Notes: a model not told the origin generated them from the sequence alone. 62,757 bases of DNA from Dehalococcoidia bacterium UBA1141 (GCA_002311385.1 DCAE01000094.1:71084-133840), one strand, 5' to 3'. Shown: positions 1-9,368, counted from the stretch's first letter. Numbers and translations are program-made.

Positions 1-80
1 AACCCCGCCAGGTCCGGAAGGAAGCAACGGTCAACGAGATACTACGGGTGCCGTGGGAGCACCTGGCCGGAGTCTTGGTT
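1..80 (+). ncRNA. ffs: Signal recognition particle RNA (4.5S-like), 3' part only
   Basis: The first bases carry the hallmark of the bacterial SRP RNA apical domain: the CCGGAAGG tetraloop-bearing segment followed by AAGCAAC, and further on GGTGCC. GCCAGGT (about 8-14) pairs with ACCTGGC (about 60-66), closing the domain IV hairpin that binds Ffh. The 5' half of the molecule lies outside the window, so only the apical and 3' portion is seen. The exact 3' end is not visible; a short T-rich run follows at about 74-80. The RNA would act with Ffh in co-translational membrane targeting. Confidence 0.85.
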
Positions 81-236
81 TCTGACACACCCAGTGATTG
101 GCGTCGAAGGTAGGTGCGCGGTCTTCACAGAAAATACTCGTTGAAAATACTCGGCAAAAACACCCGTTCTCGCTCAATAATCCCACAATGTCTCAGCCCA
201 ATTGACTAAGTGCCGAGAAGTTGATAGGACCTGGAA

Positions 237-1079
237 ATTAGCTCTACAGCGCAAAGCTCAAATTCTTCGGACACACGGCCTCGTAAAGCTTTAGGACAGC
301 ATTTCCTAATCGACAGCGGGGTCCTTGAGCAAATCGTCTCCGCCGCCCAGTTGGATCCTCATGACTTGGTGCTGGAAATTGGCCCCGGCACCGGCGCGTT
401 GACCAGATACCTGGTAGCCAGCGGCGCCCGCGTAATAGCCATTGAGTTGGACTCCAATCTCGCTGCATCCTTGCCCGGAAGGCTGGGCAACCCTCCTAAT
501 CTGACTGTAGTTGAAGGCGACGCCCGAAGTTTGGACCTGCGGCCGTGTTTAGGTTCTGAGTCGAACTACAAAGTTGTGGGCAACCTACCCTATTATGCCG
601 CCAATCCCATTATTCGCCGGTTCCTTGAGCTAGACACCCAACCAAAGCTGATTGTGGCCACACTCCAAGAAGAAGTAGCTCACACCATCACCGCCGCTCC
701 AGGCAAGATGGGTTTACTTTCGGTGGCAGTCCAGTATTACGCCAATGCCCATTTGGTGTGCTCCGTGCCTCCCCAGGCGTTCCAGCCACCGCCCAAGGTT
801 ACGTCTGCGGTAATCCGGTTGGACATTCGAGACGCCCCGGCAGTTAACGTTGACGACCCTAATGGGTTCTTTGACTTGGTGCGGGCAGGATTTTCCTCAC
901 CTCGTAAGCAACTGAGAAATTCCCTGGCTCACGGTCTTGGGGTTTCCACGGAAACGGTCGGCGAATTGCTGACCCGCATCGAACTGGACGGGAGCAGAAG
1001 GCCAGCTACTCTGTGTCTGGAAGAATGGGCGATTGTCTACCGGGCCTGGTTGGGCTCTAGTCAAACGGCGGATGAGTAA
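237..1079 (+). CDS. rsmA: 16S rRNA (adenine1518/1519-N6) dimethyltransferase RsmA (KsgA)
   Basis: This enzyme dimethylates two adjacent adenines in helix 45 of 16S rRNA with S-adenosylmethionine. The frame contains the family N-terminal motif GQHFL (about residues 20-24), SAM-binding motif I EIGPGTG (47-53) and catalytic motif NLPYY (116-120). The frame is open from the stop at 225-227, but no ATG, GTG or TTG occurs before a TTG at 351, and starting there would remove GQHFL. ATT at 237 has AGGA seven bases upstream (226-229); CTG at 231 is the alternative. From 237 the protein is 280 residues, normal for KsgA. The stop lies five bases before ispE, so the two are probably co-transcribed. Identity is firm; the start codon is uncertain. 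Confidence 0.9.
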   Translation: MSSTAQSSNSSDTRPRKALGQHFLIDSGVLEQIVSAAQLDPHDLVLEIGPGTGALTRYLVASGARVIAIELDSNLAASLPGRLGNPPNLTVVEGDARSLDLRPCLGSESNYKVVGNLPYYAANPIIRRFLELDTQPKLIVATLQEEVAHTITAAPGKMGLLSVAVQYYANAHLVCSVPPQAFQPPPKVTSAVIRLDIRDAPAVNVDDPNGFFDLVRAGFSSPRKQLRNSLAHGLGVSTETVGELLTRIELDGSRRPATLCLEEWAIVYRAWLGSSQTADE

Positions 1080-1084
1080 ACCAG

Positions 1085-1969
1085 TTGAGTAATGTCTCAA
1101 GCCTGGCCTACGCCAAGTTGAACTTGACCCTGGAGATACTGGGTCGCAGGGACGACGGCTACCACGAGATCAAGACGGTTATGCAGACCATCAACTTGGC
1201 CGACCGCTTGGAGTTCTCACCATCGACCAGACTGCAGGTGGAGTGTGACGACCAGTCGTTGGCCGGAAAAGCTAATCTGGTCTGGAAGGCGGCTCAAGAT
1301 TTGGCAGACTCCGCAGGCATTTCGCCCCGGGCCCGCATTACCATCGAAAAACACATCCCCAACAGCATGGGTCTGGGCGGAGGAAGTAGCGACGCTGCCT
1401 GCGCTTTGGTATCGCTGAATCAGCTTTGGGATCTGAATCTATCCTTGGAGCGCCTGTCGGAAATCGCCGCTGGCATCGGCTCGGACGTTTCGTTCTTCTT
1501 GTCTGGAGGCACCGCCTTGGCCGAAGGTCGAGGAGAGCAAGTGTCCCTCCTCCCGCCTTTGCCCAGCACCCCGGTCATCCTGGTTTGCCCGTACATCAAT
1601 CTGCCCAACAAAACCGCAGCAATGTATTCAAAATTAACCGCCGCCAACTTCAGTGACGGGGGAATCACCCGCAGGATGATACAAATCCTGGCAGGGGGAC
1701 ATTACGTACGAGATTCGGTAGGGGGATTGATTCAGAACGCATTTGAGGAAGTTGCCTCGCTGGCCTTTCCCGACCTGTCATCAGTACGGCAAGAGTTAGA
1801 GCAATTGGCGCCCGGCAAGTTCCATCTATCAGGAGCGGGACCCGCCCTCTTCGCATTACCAGCCAGCGAATCCGACAGTCGGGTAGTGGCTGATGCCTTG
1901 CAACCCCACAACGCTGGGGTTTACCTTGTTCATACGGTATCTCCGCGGACTGCAGCTTCTATTGTTTGA
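1085..1969 (+). CDS. ispE: 4-diphosphocytidyl-2-C-methyl-D-erythritol kinase
   Basis: IspE is the ATP-dependent GHMP kinase of the non-mevalonate (MEP) isoprenoid pathway, phosphorylating CDP-methylerythritol at the 2-OH in the cytosol. The 294-residue protein has the family N-terminus with AKLNL (Lys11 in the active site), the glycine-rich ATP loop MGLGGGSSD (95-103, Asp103 the catalytic acid) and the C-terminal SGAGPALFA GHMP motif. The start is TTG; the out-of-frame ATG at 1092 would not give this protein, and an in-frame stop lies at 1073-1075. It follows rsmA by five bases, a frequent bacterial pairing. Confidence 0.93.
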   Translation: MSNVSSLAYAKLNLTLEILGRRDDGYHEIKTVMQTINLADRLEFSPSTRLQVECDDQSLAGKANLVWKAAQDLADSAGISPRARITIEKHIPNSMGLGGGSSDAACALVSLNQLWDLNLSLERLSEIAAGIGSDVSFFLSGGTALAEGRGEQVSLLPPLPSTPVILVCPYINLPNKTAAMYSKLTAANFSDGGITRRMIQILAGGHYVRDSVGGLIQNAFEEVASLAFPDLSSVRQELEQLAPGKFHLSGAGPALFALPASESDSRVVADALQPHNAGVYLVHTVSPRTAASIV

Positions 1970-2018
1970 ACTAAACCTGGGAGAAGAACTCTGCTACCTC
2001 AAAATTACGGGATAGAGC

Positions 2019-2933
2019 ATGATTGGACTTGATTCTATAACCATTGGCTTGAATCCCAACCTGATCGACTTCGGTGGCTTGGTGTTGTCCTGGCACGGGT
2101 TTCTGACCTTTGTAGCCGTGGTGACATCGGTATTTCTAGTTGCGCGCTGGGGATCGCGGGACGGTATAAACGTCGACGCGATTTACTCGGTGGCCGTCTG
2201 GTGCATCGTGGGAGGCGTAATCGGAGCCCGGGTGCTGCACATCGTGGACTTTTGGGGTGAAACCTACAGCCACGACCCCGTGAGGATTATCTACGTCTGG
2301 CAAGGCGGCGTTACCATCTACGGCGCTATCTTGGGTGGCTTTGTCGGTGGAGCGCTGTACATCACCGTCCGCAACTCAGCATGGTACCTGTCTTATTGGG
2401 GCCGCTATTTGAGATTTCTTGGTGAGCCCAAAGTAGCGCCCCTTCCCAGCGTCGGCCATCTTGCGGACATTGCCGCACCGGCGATTCTGCTGTCCCAAGC
2501 CATAGGTCGTTTGGGAGATATCATCAATGGCGAGCACTTCGCTTCGGCTACTAGCCTTCCCTGGGGAATCATATACAGTCATCCCAACAGCCCTGGGTTT
2601 GGCCGGCCAGCCAGCCATCCTGCCGTGGCCTACGAACTGTTAATGGACTTGGCGCTGTTGGCCGTGCTTTGGCCGTTGAGAAAACGAATCAGGCCTCAGG
2701 GGATGTTCTTCGCCCTCTACTTGGCTACCTACTCTGTGGGCAGGTTCTTTGTTAGCTTCTTGAGGGAGGAATTCAACGATTACGGTGGACTGAACGAAGC
2801 CCAAATCATCGCTCTGGTCGTGATGGGAATCACGATACCTCTGCTGGCATTCAAGGCCAGGTTGGCAAAACCGGGGGACGAACCTCCCAAAAGCGGGACT
2901 CGGTCTTCCCGCAGAAGGGCACGCAGAGCCTAG
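2019..2933 (+). CDS. lgt: Phosphatidylglycerol--prolipoprotein diacylglyceryl transferase
   Basis: Lgt is an integral membrane enzyme that transfers diacylglycerol from phosphatidylglycerol to the lipobox cysteine of prolipoproteins. Visible hallmarks are HGFL (26-29) and the signature GRLGDIINGEHF (163-174), with the essential arginine, plus several hydrophobic segments across 304 residues, close to the usual length. The C-terminus is a basic tail rich in Arg and Ser. The gene lies about 50 bases after ispE on the same strand and converges on recJ. The lipoprotein at 34985-35506 is a plausible substrate. Confidence 0.93.
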   Translation: MIGLDSITIGLNPNLIDFGGLVLSWHGFLTFVAVVTSVFLVARWGSRDGINVDAIYSVAVWCIVGGVIGARVLHIVDFWGETYSHDPVRIIYVWQGGVTIYGAILGGFVGGALYITVRNSAWYLSYWGRYLRFLGEPKVAPLPSVGHLADIAAPAILLSQAIGRLGDIINGEHFASATSLPWGIIYSHPNSPGFGRPASHPAVAYELLMDLALLAVLWPLRKRIRPQGMFFALYLATYSVGRFFVSFLREEFNDYGGLNEAQIIALVVMGITIPLLAFKARLAKPGDEPPKSGTRSSRRRARRA

Positions 2934-2979
2934 ACGGACTGTGGACTGAGTTGGTGTTGGTTCAAGTTATGTAAATTTG

Positions 2980-4704
2980 CTAGGGCTTGGAAGCTTGAAA
3001 ATCCAGAACCTTTAGGTTGAGCCTCTCGACGCCCTGCCAGTGGTCCTTGATTAACGTATAAACGAAATCCACCGTCGAAGTGCCATCGATCCAGCGTTCC
3101 GACTGGTTAAACGCCAGCGCGGTCCACTGATGGTCTCCTTGCCCCAACCGCAGATTCAGGTGTTGGCCGGTCTTACCGATTCTCCGCATTTCCAATACCT
3201 GCGCCCGGCGGGTGAGGAACATGGGTTGGCGATTAGATGCGCCGAAGGGCTCCAACGTGAAAACCCACTGTGGGAATTCCCCGCCCAATTCTGCCAACTC
3301 CACCTCAGCGTCAATCTCAAGGATAGACCTGAGATCTCCGGAGGCAGCAAAACCAGTGGCCCCAGCTACCAAACGCTTCTCCAGCACTGGAATATTCGCG
3401 ACTGCCACGGTGAAACCTGCGGCCTGGGAGTGGCCCCCAAAGCGCACAAACAAGTCTTCACATTGGGAAAACGCCTCGAAGATATCGAACTCAGGTATGC
3501 TGCGTCCGCTGCCCACCGCATATCCATCTTCCACGGTCATGGCTACGGCTGGGCGGTGGTAGGTCTCCGCCAATCGCCCGGCCACCAGTCCGGCCACACC
3601 CTTGCTGATGCTCGGTCCTTGAACCATCAAGAATGAGGGCAAATCCGCCGAGTCGATACGCTCTTGGACTTGTTGAAAAGCGAAGGTCATGGCTTCTTTC
3701 GTTAGTTCCCTGCGCTCTTGATTCAAGCCCTCCAATTTATTGGCCAAAGAGTCGGCCTCACTGAGGGACTTGGTAGTCAGCAAAAGGTAGCTGTCCAGAG
3801 CGTGACCCAACCTGCCCGGTGAGTTCAAACGTGGCCCAACTTGGAATGAGATTGTTTCTGTGGTGAATGGACCCTGAGCTTTACCGGACCTAAACACTCC
3901 GGCGCTTTGGAAGAGGGCTTGCAGGCCGGGTCGCTTGGTGTTGGCCAGTTCTACTAACCCTTCCCGTACCAAGAAGCGATTCTCGTCGAGCATTGGCACC
4001 AAGTCCGCGATGGTGCCCAATGCGGCCAATTCCAGCAGGCTCCGGTCCCAAGGTTGGCCGCAATATTGATACAGGCCTTGAATCAGCTTAAACGCCAACC
4101 CTGCGCCGCACAGGGACTGGAAGGGATAATCGTCGCCGGGTAGTTTGGGATCAATGATTGCGACAGCGTCGGGAAGATTACCGTGGGGCAGGTGATGGTC
4201 GGTGATTATTACGTCGGCCCCGCTCTCTTTGGCGTAAATCACTTCATCGAAGGAAGTAACCCCGCAATCCACTGTGACTATTAGGCTGGCGCCGCCAGCT
4301 ACAAGGGTGTCTATGGCATCGGTGGACAGGCCATGGCCTTCGTCAGAACGGCGAGGAAGGTATGGCAGAGTCTTTACGCCAAAGGCTTCCAAACCTTCAG
4401 CAATGATGGCCGTTCCGGTAACGCCATCGACATCAAAATCCCCGAAGACTCCCACCACTTCATGCTTTTCGATGGCTTGATATAGCCGTTTCAGGGCGTT
4501 TTCCATTCCTCCCAACCGCATTGGATCATAGGGCAGCCGGTGAGGAGGGTCGAGAAAATGAAGCAATTTTTCAGCGTCGTCGATGCCCCGGCGCAATAAC
4601 ACTTTTATTGCTGCTGGGGATAGGTCAGAGGGGAGGGAGTGGTCCGAGATGGGTGGAGGCAATCGCCACCGCTTGGCGCCCCCGTCCATTTCGATTTCTG
4701 TCAA
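2980..4704 (-). CDS. recJ: Single-stranded-DNA-specific exonuclease RecJ
   Basis: RecJ is a 5'-3' single-strand DNA exonuclease of recombination and mismatch/base-excision repair. The 574-residue protein matches the short RecJ form. DHH-family motif GDFDVDGVT is at 88-96 and the metal-binding DHH triad at 169-171; the DHHA1 region with GGHSQAAGF lies in the second half and an OB-like C-terminus follows. The chosen start is TTG at 4704 with AGG about seven bases upstream; ATG at 4689 is possible. It lies 91 bases downstream of fabF on the same strand. Confidence 0.93.
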   Translation of the reverse strand: MTEIEMDGGAKRWRLPPPISDHSLPSDLSPAAIKVLLRRGIDDAEKLLHFLDPPHRLPYDPMRLGGMENALKRLYQAIEKHEVVGVFGDFDVDGVTGTAIIAEGLEAFGVKTLPYLPRRSDEGHGLSTDAIDTLVAGGASLIVTVDCGVTSFDEVIYAKESGADVIITDHHLPHGNLPDAVAIIDPKLPGDDYPFQSLCGAGLAFKLIQGLYQYCGQPWDRSLLELAALGTIADLVPMLDENRFLVREGLVELANTKRPGLQALFQSAGVFRSGKAQGPFTTETISFQVGPRLNSPGRLGHALDSYLLLTTKSLSEADSLANKLEGLNQERRELTKEAMTFAFQQVQERIDSADLPSFLMVQGPSISKGVAGLVAGRLAETYHRPAVAMTVEDGYAVGSGRSIPEFDIFEAFSQCEDLFVRFGGHSQAAGFTVAVANIPVLEKRLVAGATGFAASGDLRSILEIDAEVELAELGGEFPQWVFTLEPFGASNRQPMFLTRRAQVLEMRRIGKTGQHLNLRLGQGDHQWTALAFNQSERWIDGTSTVDFVYTLIKDHWQGVERLNLKVLDFQASKP

Positions 4705-4795
4705 TCTTTTACCTATTCAGCCAGTTAATTTGCCAGTTCGCTTTAAAGTCACCAAGACGTACTTAAGACTTGCGATACCAGCGAGATATTCTCAA

Positions 4796-6055
4796 TTAGC
4801 CGTTCAGGTACGGTTTGGCCAACACCAGCACCGAGTTGTGGCCGCCGAATCCAAACGAGTTGCTCATCGCTATGTTTATCGTCGCTTTGCGGGACTGATT
4901 CGGCGTGTAATCCAAATCGCAGTCCGGGTCAGGCTCGGACAGGTTAATCGTGGGCGGCACCACGCCGTGCTTCATGGCCATTATGCAGATTGCCGCTTCC
5001 AGGGCTCCACCGGCGCCCAACAGGTGACCGGTCATGGACTTGGTGGAACTTATGGGTATGCGTAATGCGTCTTCCCCCAAGGCAAGCTTGATTGCCTTGG
5101 TCTCTTGGCGATCGTTCAAGGGGGTGGACGTGCCGTGGGCGTTTAGGTAATCCACTTCGGACGGGTCTACACCTGCGACGCTCAAAGCTGTTTTCATCGC
5201 CCTTGCTGCGCTCTCTCCGGTTGGTCCGGGTTCAGTGATGTGGTGGGCATCGGATGTAGCCCCATAGCCTTTTAACTCGGCCAGGGGAGACACTCCTCTT
5301 CGCTCCAGGCTTTCGCCACTTTCCAAGACCAACACCGCCGATCCTTCGCCCATCACGAAACCGTCTCGTTGCAAATCGAAGGGACGGCTGGCTCTCTGGG
5401 GGTCTTCGTTGAATCGGGAAAGAGCCCGCAGTGCGTTGAATCCCGCCACAGCCACCGGATATATCGGAGCCTCGCTGCCGCCGGCCAACACGATGTCTTC
5501 TTGACCACGGACAATCATTTCCCAACCTTGGCCCAATGCGTCGGCCCCGCTGGAGCAGGACGACACCGTGCAATAGTTGGCGCCCATCGCCCCGGTGACC
5601 ATGGAAACTTGGGCCGATGCCATATCCGCAAGCATCATGGGGATGAGAAAGGGGCTGACTCGCTTTGGTCCACGCTCGTTGAGGACCTCAAATTGCTGGG
5701 AAAGAGTAATAATGCCGCCGATTCCGCTGCCGATTATGACCCCCACCTTATACGGGTCGATCTCCCGCGGGTTAAGTTGGGCTTGGCAGCAGGCTTCTTT
5801 AGCGGCGGCAGCGGCGAACTGGGCAAATCGGTCCATTCGCCGGGCTTCTTTACGGTCAAGGTAGGATTCAGGATCGAAGCCCTTTACCTCTGCAGCAAAC
5901 TTAGTGTCGAAACTCTCGGTATCGAAGGCGGTGATGAGATCTATCCCGGATTTACCTTCCGAGACACTGGCCCAAGTGGACTCGGTATCCAGTCCCAAGG
6001 GGCTTATTACACCAATTCCGGTGACGTACACGCGCCGGTTGTTGCTCACACTCAC
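4796..6055 (-). CDS. fabF: 3-oxoacyl-[acyl-carrier-protein] synthase II
   Basis: This condensing enzyme elongates acyl-ACP with malonyl-ACP in type II fatty-acid synthesis. The catalytic Cys167 sits in SSCSSG, His307 in NAHGTSTP, and Lys339 and His344 in STKSMTGHLLGAGG; the 419-residue length is typical of FabF. No acyl-carrier-protein gene precedes it, which is unusual because acpP-fabF pairing is common; the 166 bases upstream hold no ACP reading frame. The start is GTG at 6055, with an in-frame GTG at 6049 as alternative and no strong ribosome-binding site for either. Confidence 0.92.
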   Translation of the reverse strand: MSVSNNRRVYVTGIGVISPLGLDTESTWASVSEGKSGIDLITAFDTESFDTKFAAEVKGFDPESYLDRKEARRMDRFAQFAAAAAKEACCQAQLNPREIDPYKVGVIIGSGIGGIITLSQQFEVLNERGPKRVSPFLIPMMLADMASAQVSMVTGAMGANYCTVSSCSSGADALGQGWEMIVRGQEDIVLAGGSEAPIYPVAVAGFNALRALSRFNEDPQRASRPFDLQRDGFVMGEGSAVLVLESGESLERRGVSPLAELKGYGATSDAHHITEPGPTGESAARAMKTALSVAGVDPSEVDYLNAHGTSTPLNDRQETKAIKLALGEDALRIPISSTKSMTGHLLGAGGALEAAICIMAMKHGVVPPTINLSEPDPDCDLDYTPNQSRKATINIAMSNSFGFGGHNSVLVLAKPYLNG

Positions 6056-6221
6056 TCTCAGCTACCCGGTACCACAAGATAGTGGCACTTGAATTTGTTG
6101 ATGATAATGCTCGACCTAACGCCCTAAAGCGGCCAATTCGCGACTTGGCATCTAGCTCGATTTGCAGCGGGAAAAGCGGTGTGCCTGCGTATCCGGCTCT
6201 CGCTTAGGTCAGGCCTGTGAA

Positions 6222-8012
6222 CTATTTGCTTTTCTGTTTTCTGCGCTCCGGGGCCACGGCCACCACATTAAGCATGTCATTCAACTCGGTGATCCGTCCG
6301 GATATGTTGGCGGCTAACTCGACTCTTCCGGGTAAAAGCGGGTCGGACAGGGATTTTAGCGAGTCGGACAACTCGTTGATTCGAATGCCGACCGAGTCCG
6401 CAACTTCCTTCCTGGCATTGGCCAAAGGTTGGGAAACCGAGCGCAGGTTCTCCACCAATTCCCCAACTCGCTGGGCGATATTCTCTCCCAAGTCCTTTCC
6501 AGGCGTAGAAACAGGGTCCGACCAGCCTTTAAGGGATTCGGTGGCCTCAGTAATTCTGCTGGCAAAGGAACCGCTCAGGTCTTTACTGGTAGAAGCCAAC
6601 CGAAGCCTGTAACTCTTGAGAATCCGGAAAATACGACCGTAGAGATCGTCGACCGGCTTGAGTCTGGCGGTGTACTTGTCGTAAAGTTCTTGGCTCTCCT
6701 GCAGCGTCCAGCGCTCGTCGTAATGGACAAACTGCCGACCGGTGTAAAGGTGGTAAGGGCGCATCTCGCCTTCCTGCAGAAGCTCACCTTCCGCATTGAG
6801 CGGTTTCAGGTCTTTCCAGTTGGCGGTGGCAGGCAGCGGGGTAAGCAGATTCGCAGTTTGGTACCTGCTAATCTCGGTTATCCAGTCAGCCATAGCCATG
6901 ATGCTATCTTCGGTGTCGTAGGGCAGCCCGATGATGGTCATGGCGACTACCGCAAAGCCATCCTTTTTCAAGGCCACCAAGTCCTTGTGAGCTTGGCCAG
7001 GTTCCTGGCGCTTGTTCACAAGCTTAAGGTTTTCTGCGTTGTCCGACTCCACCCCGACGTAGAGCATCTTGATGTCGGCGTTTTGCATCGCATCTACGAT
7101 TTCAGGGTCTTGGCCCACCTCCGTGCGGCACTGGCAGATGGAGTGCATACCTTCGGTATGGTCCTTCCATCCTCTCAGCCTGGCCAAGCGCTCATCCCGA
7201 TACTTGACCGCACGTAGCGGTGGAGTATGAAGGTCGTCGGAGATAAATACCTGGAATGCGCCATTCTTGCCCGAGTGAATCAACCCATCGGCAGCCATCT
7301 GCTTCAACTGAGTGATTCGTTTAATCTCAGTCTCCCGGGATATCAGGCGATAACCCAAAAATTGTTGGATTACCTGACAATAGGTGCATTTCTCGGTGCA
7401 ACCACGTACTGTTTCCAAAACGCCGCCAGCCAGGGGGTTGGCGGAACTCAGGTCTTTTATGGAGTAAAAATCCGGTAGTTCAACGAAGTCCGGAGCAACC
7501 AGCCCGGCCCGGCGAGTCTCGACGATTTGCCCATCTTTGAGGTAGCTGATTCCGGGAACCTTGTTCAGGTATTCTTGTAGCTGGGAACCCTTATAGGTCA
7601 GCAACAGGTCGGTAAGCTGCCCGATGATGTCCTCAGCTTCCCGTTGAACAATTACGTCGAATTGACCATTGTCGAAAGCTTCTTCAGCAAGGGGTCCCAT
7701 CTGAGGCCCACCACCGATGGTGATGAGATCGGGGTGGAACTGTTTGGCCATGCGGGCAACCTGATAGCCCCTGGGGGCTTCATTTATCAGGGCGGTAACC
7801 ATCAGGATATCGACGCCTTCCAGGTCTTTATTCGGGTCGATAAGTCCTGACCTATCCTCGAACCAAATCTCCCGCTCGTAATGATACGGGCCTTCCCACT
7901 GGGCTAAAGCGCCGGACAAAAACAACATCCCCTGCCGGGGAATCGCAATGTACTCAAAGTTTCCGCCGGTTGACGCTGGTTGAAGCAGCACCACCCGTTT
8001 AGTCTTTATCAT
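6222..8012 (-). CDS. B12-binding-domain radical SAM protein with repetitive C-terminal tail
   Basis: The N-terminal part resembles a cobalamin-binding Rossmann domain (GVDILMVTALINEAPRG, then DLITIGGGPQMG). The radical SAM core has CTEKCTYC with three cysteines (205, 209, 212) to hold the 4Fe-4S cluster. The C-terminal 120 residues are four tandem helical repeats (separate entry) and a lysine-rich end. ATG at 8012 is preferred over GTG at 8024 because GGGAG lies five bases upstream of it; this gives 596 residues. The substrate cannot be read from sequence. Relatives include methyltransferases and cyclases acting on unactivated carbon. A cobI gene at 37032-37757 suggests the host can make some corrinoid. 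Confidence 0.8.
   Translation of the reverse strand: MIKTKRVVLLQPASTGGNFEYIAIPRQGMLFLSGALAQWEGPYHYEREIWFEDRSGLIDPNKDLEGVDILMVTALINEAPRGYQVARMAKQFHPDLITIGGGPQMGPLAEEAFDNGQFDVIVQREAEDIIGQLTDLLLTYKGSQLQEYLNKVPGISYLKDGQIVETRRAGLVAPDFVELPDFYSIKDLSSANPLAGGVLETVRGCTEKCTYCQVIQQFLGYRLISRETEIKRITQLKQMAADGLIHSGKNGAFQVFISDDLHTPPLRAVKYRDERLARLRGWKDHTEGMHSICQCRTEVGQDPEIVDAMQNADIKMLYVGVESDNAENLKLVNKRQEPGQAHKDLVALKKDGFAVVAMTIIGLPYDTEDSIMAMADWITEISRYQTANLLTPLPATANWKDLKPLNAEGELLQEGEMRPYHLYTGRQFVHYDERWTLQESQELYDKYTARLKPVDDLYGRIFRILKSYRLRLASTSKDLSGSFASRITEATESLKGWSDPVSTPGKDLGENIAQRVGELVENLRSVSQPLANARKEVADSVGIRINELSDSLKSLSDPLLPGRVELAANISGRITELNDMLNVVAVAPERRKQKSK
6237..6584 (-). repeat. Four tandem 29-residue (87-bp) coding repeats
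   Basis: The tail of the radical SAM protein splits exactly into four units of 29 residues at 477-505, 506-534, 535-563 and 564-592. They share an acidic-Leu opening, an Arg at position 10, Glu-Leu near 13-14, a Leu at 18 and an S-D/Q-P turn at 22-24 in the first three units. The pattern suggests helix-turn units or a coiled-coil oligomerisation rod. The DNA copies have diverged, so the expansion is old. Confidence 0.85.
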
Positions 8013-8350
8013 GATTACTCCCACACGGTATCTGCGCAGATTAACCCTTGGGCCTTTCTCGCATTGGACTTAATCAGGCACCGAACCAAGCCCCATTGAA
8101 GCACATAACAACCGACCTGGTTCACAAGTTCTGTCAAGTCAACAAATATTATACACCCATGCAATAACCCATAAACACGGTTTTCCACCAGGTTGCTTGG
8201 TTGTTTTTCCTCGCGAGTAGCTGCCTGAATCCCCCAGGCTCCATGTCAACCTACCGGCCCATCTGCCAGATTGCCCCAAGGCGGCAATATTCTAAGACAT
8301 CATTAGGCGGGTTTCCAGTAACCACGGTTCGATTTTTAGTGATTCCGGCG
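8013..8350. other. Non-coding gap between LLM oxidoreductase and radical SAM gene
   Basis: No convincing gene on either strand. It should carry the promoter for the minus-strand radical SAM gene and the 3' end of the upstream LLM gene. A TATAAT box on the minus strand is listed separately; no terminator hairpin stands out. Confidence 0.5.
8148..8153 (-). promoter_or_regulatory. Possible -10 box for the radical SAM gene
   Basis: Minus-strand TATAAT, perfect consensus, about 135 bases upstream of the ATG at 8012. No good -35 is found 17 bases upstream, so the call is weak. Confidence 0.25.
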
Positions 8351-9301
8351 CTATGCGGATGTGTGCTGAAAATGGGGGATTATCTCTTTCGCGATGGTCT
8401 CTATGTGCCTATCTACATCTTCCCTAGGGCAAACTACGCTGAAGATAATATGTCTCGCTCCGGCGTCGATGAATTCTTGCAGCCGTGAGATACAGCTCTC
8501 CACAGGACCCAGCAAACAATAATCCCGAACAATGTTTATGAAATCGCCGCTGTAAACATATTGGCCTCCCAACTGCCTTGCGGCAACAACTGCGGCCTCT
8601 TCCTCGGTTGGATAGATAGATATATAAGGGAAACAGGCCCATTGGAAATCGGTCAAATCCTTCCCTTGTTTCTCAGCGGATGCTCTAATCTTGGCCACGC
8701 TGTCACGGTAACGCTGAGGGTTGTAGAAGTAGGGCATCCACCCTTCCCCGTATGCGACAGCACGCTCCATGGCTGCATCTCGCCGGCCGGATACCCAAAT
8801 GGGCGGGCCGGGTCTCTGAGTAGGCGGCGGGTTGATTGACGCCCCATTCAGGCTGAAATGACGGCCCTCAAAGGTTACGGGGTCCCCGGTCCAGAGTTGA
8901 CGGACCGCATCCAGGCACTCGTTGGTCCGTCGGCCCCTTTGATTCACCTTCAGGCCCGCAGCTTCGAACTCTTGGGGGTACTCGCCGCCGACACCAACCC
9001 CTAGAATGAATCTGCCCCCGGAAGCCACATCCAAGCTGGCCGTGAGTCTGGCCAGTACCAAGGGCTGGTAAAAAGGAACAAGCAAGATTGACGACAGTAA
9101 ACGAATTTTTTCCGTTGCTCCTGCGGCAACACCCAAGACAGGCAAGCTGGCGTGGGTCGGCCCCGGTGGGTCGCCGCGCATGTAGTGCTCACCGGCTGCG
9201 AAATACTCATAGCCCAATTCTTCCATCCACCTTGCTTGGCGGGCAACGTCCTCCGCGCCCGTAGCTAGAGCGGCACCAAAATGCAAATCGGGTACAGACA
9301 T
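8351..9301 (-). CDS. LLM-class flavin/F420-dependent oxidoreductase
   Basis: A 316-residue luciferase-like monooxygenase TIM-barrel protein. Family features include the N-terminal ARWMEELGYEYFAAGEHY, the region ATEKIRLLSSILL followed by AS-GRFILGVGVGGEYPQEFEAAG, and ERAVAYGEGWMPYF near residue 200. Such enzymes use reduced FMN or F420 to oxidise or reduce small organic substrates; the cofactor and substrate cannot be fixed here. ATG at 9301 has AGGAG four bases upstream. The gene lies 67 bases downstream of an MFS transporter on the same strand, suggesting uptake and oxidation of one compound. Confidence 0.85.
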   Translation of the reverse strand: MSVPDLHFGAALATGAEDVARQARWMEELGYEYFAAGEHYMRGDPPGPTHASLPVLGVAAGATEKIRLLSSILLVPFYQPLVLARLTASLDVASGGRFILGVGVGGEYPQEFEAAGLKVNQRGRRTNECLDAVRQLWTGDPVTFEGRHFSLNGASINPPPTQRPGPPIWVSGRRDAAMERAVAYGEGWMPYFYNPQRYRDSVAKIRASAEKQGKDLTDFQWACFPYISIYPTEEEAAVVAARQLGGQYVYSGDFINIVRDYCLLGPVESCISRLQEFIDAGARHIIFSVVCPREDVDRHIETIAKEIIPHFQHTSA

Positions 9302-9368
9302 CAGACTCCTCGTTCACCTAAATTGTTATCTATACTTCAGAACTGAATGGATATGAGCCATCCTTTGC

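Noticed and set aside
5369..6082. 237-residue frame on the plus strand
   Set aside because: It lies fully inside fabF on the other strand, has no family resemblance and is a shadow frame.
6429..7217. 262-residue plus-strand frame
   Set aside because: It is antisense to the radical SAM gene and shows no motif.
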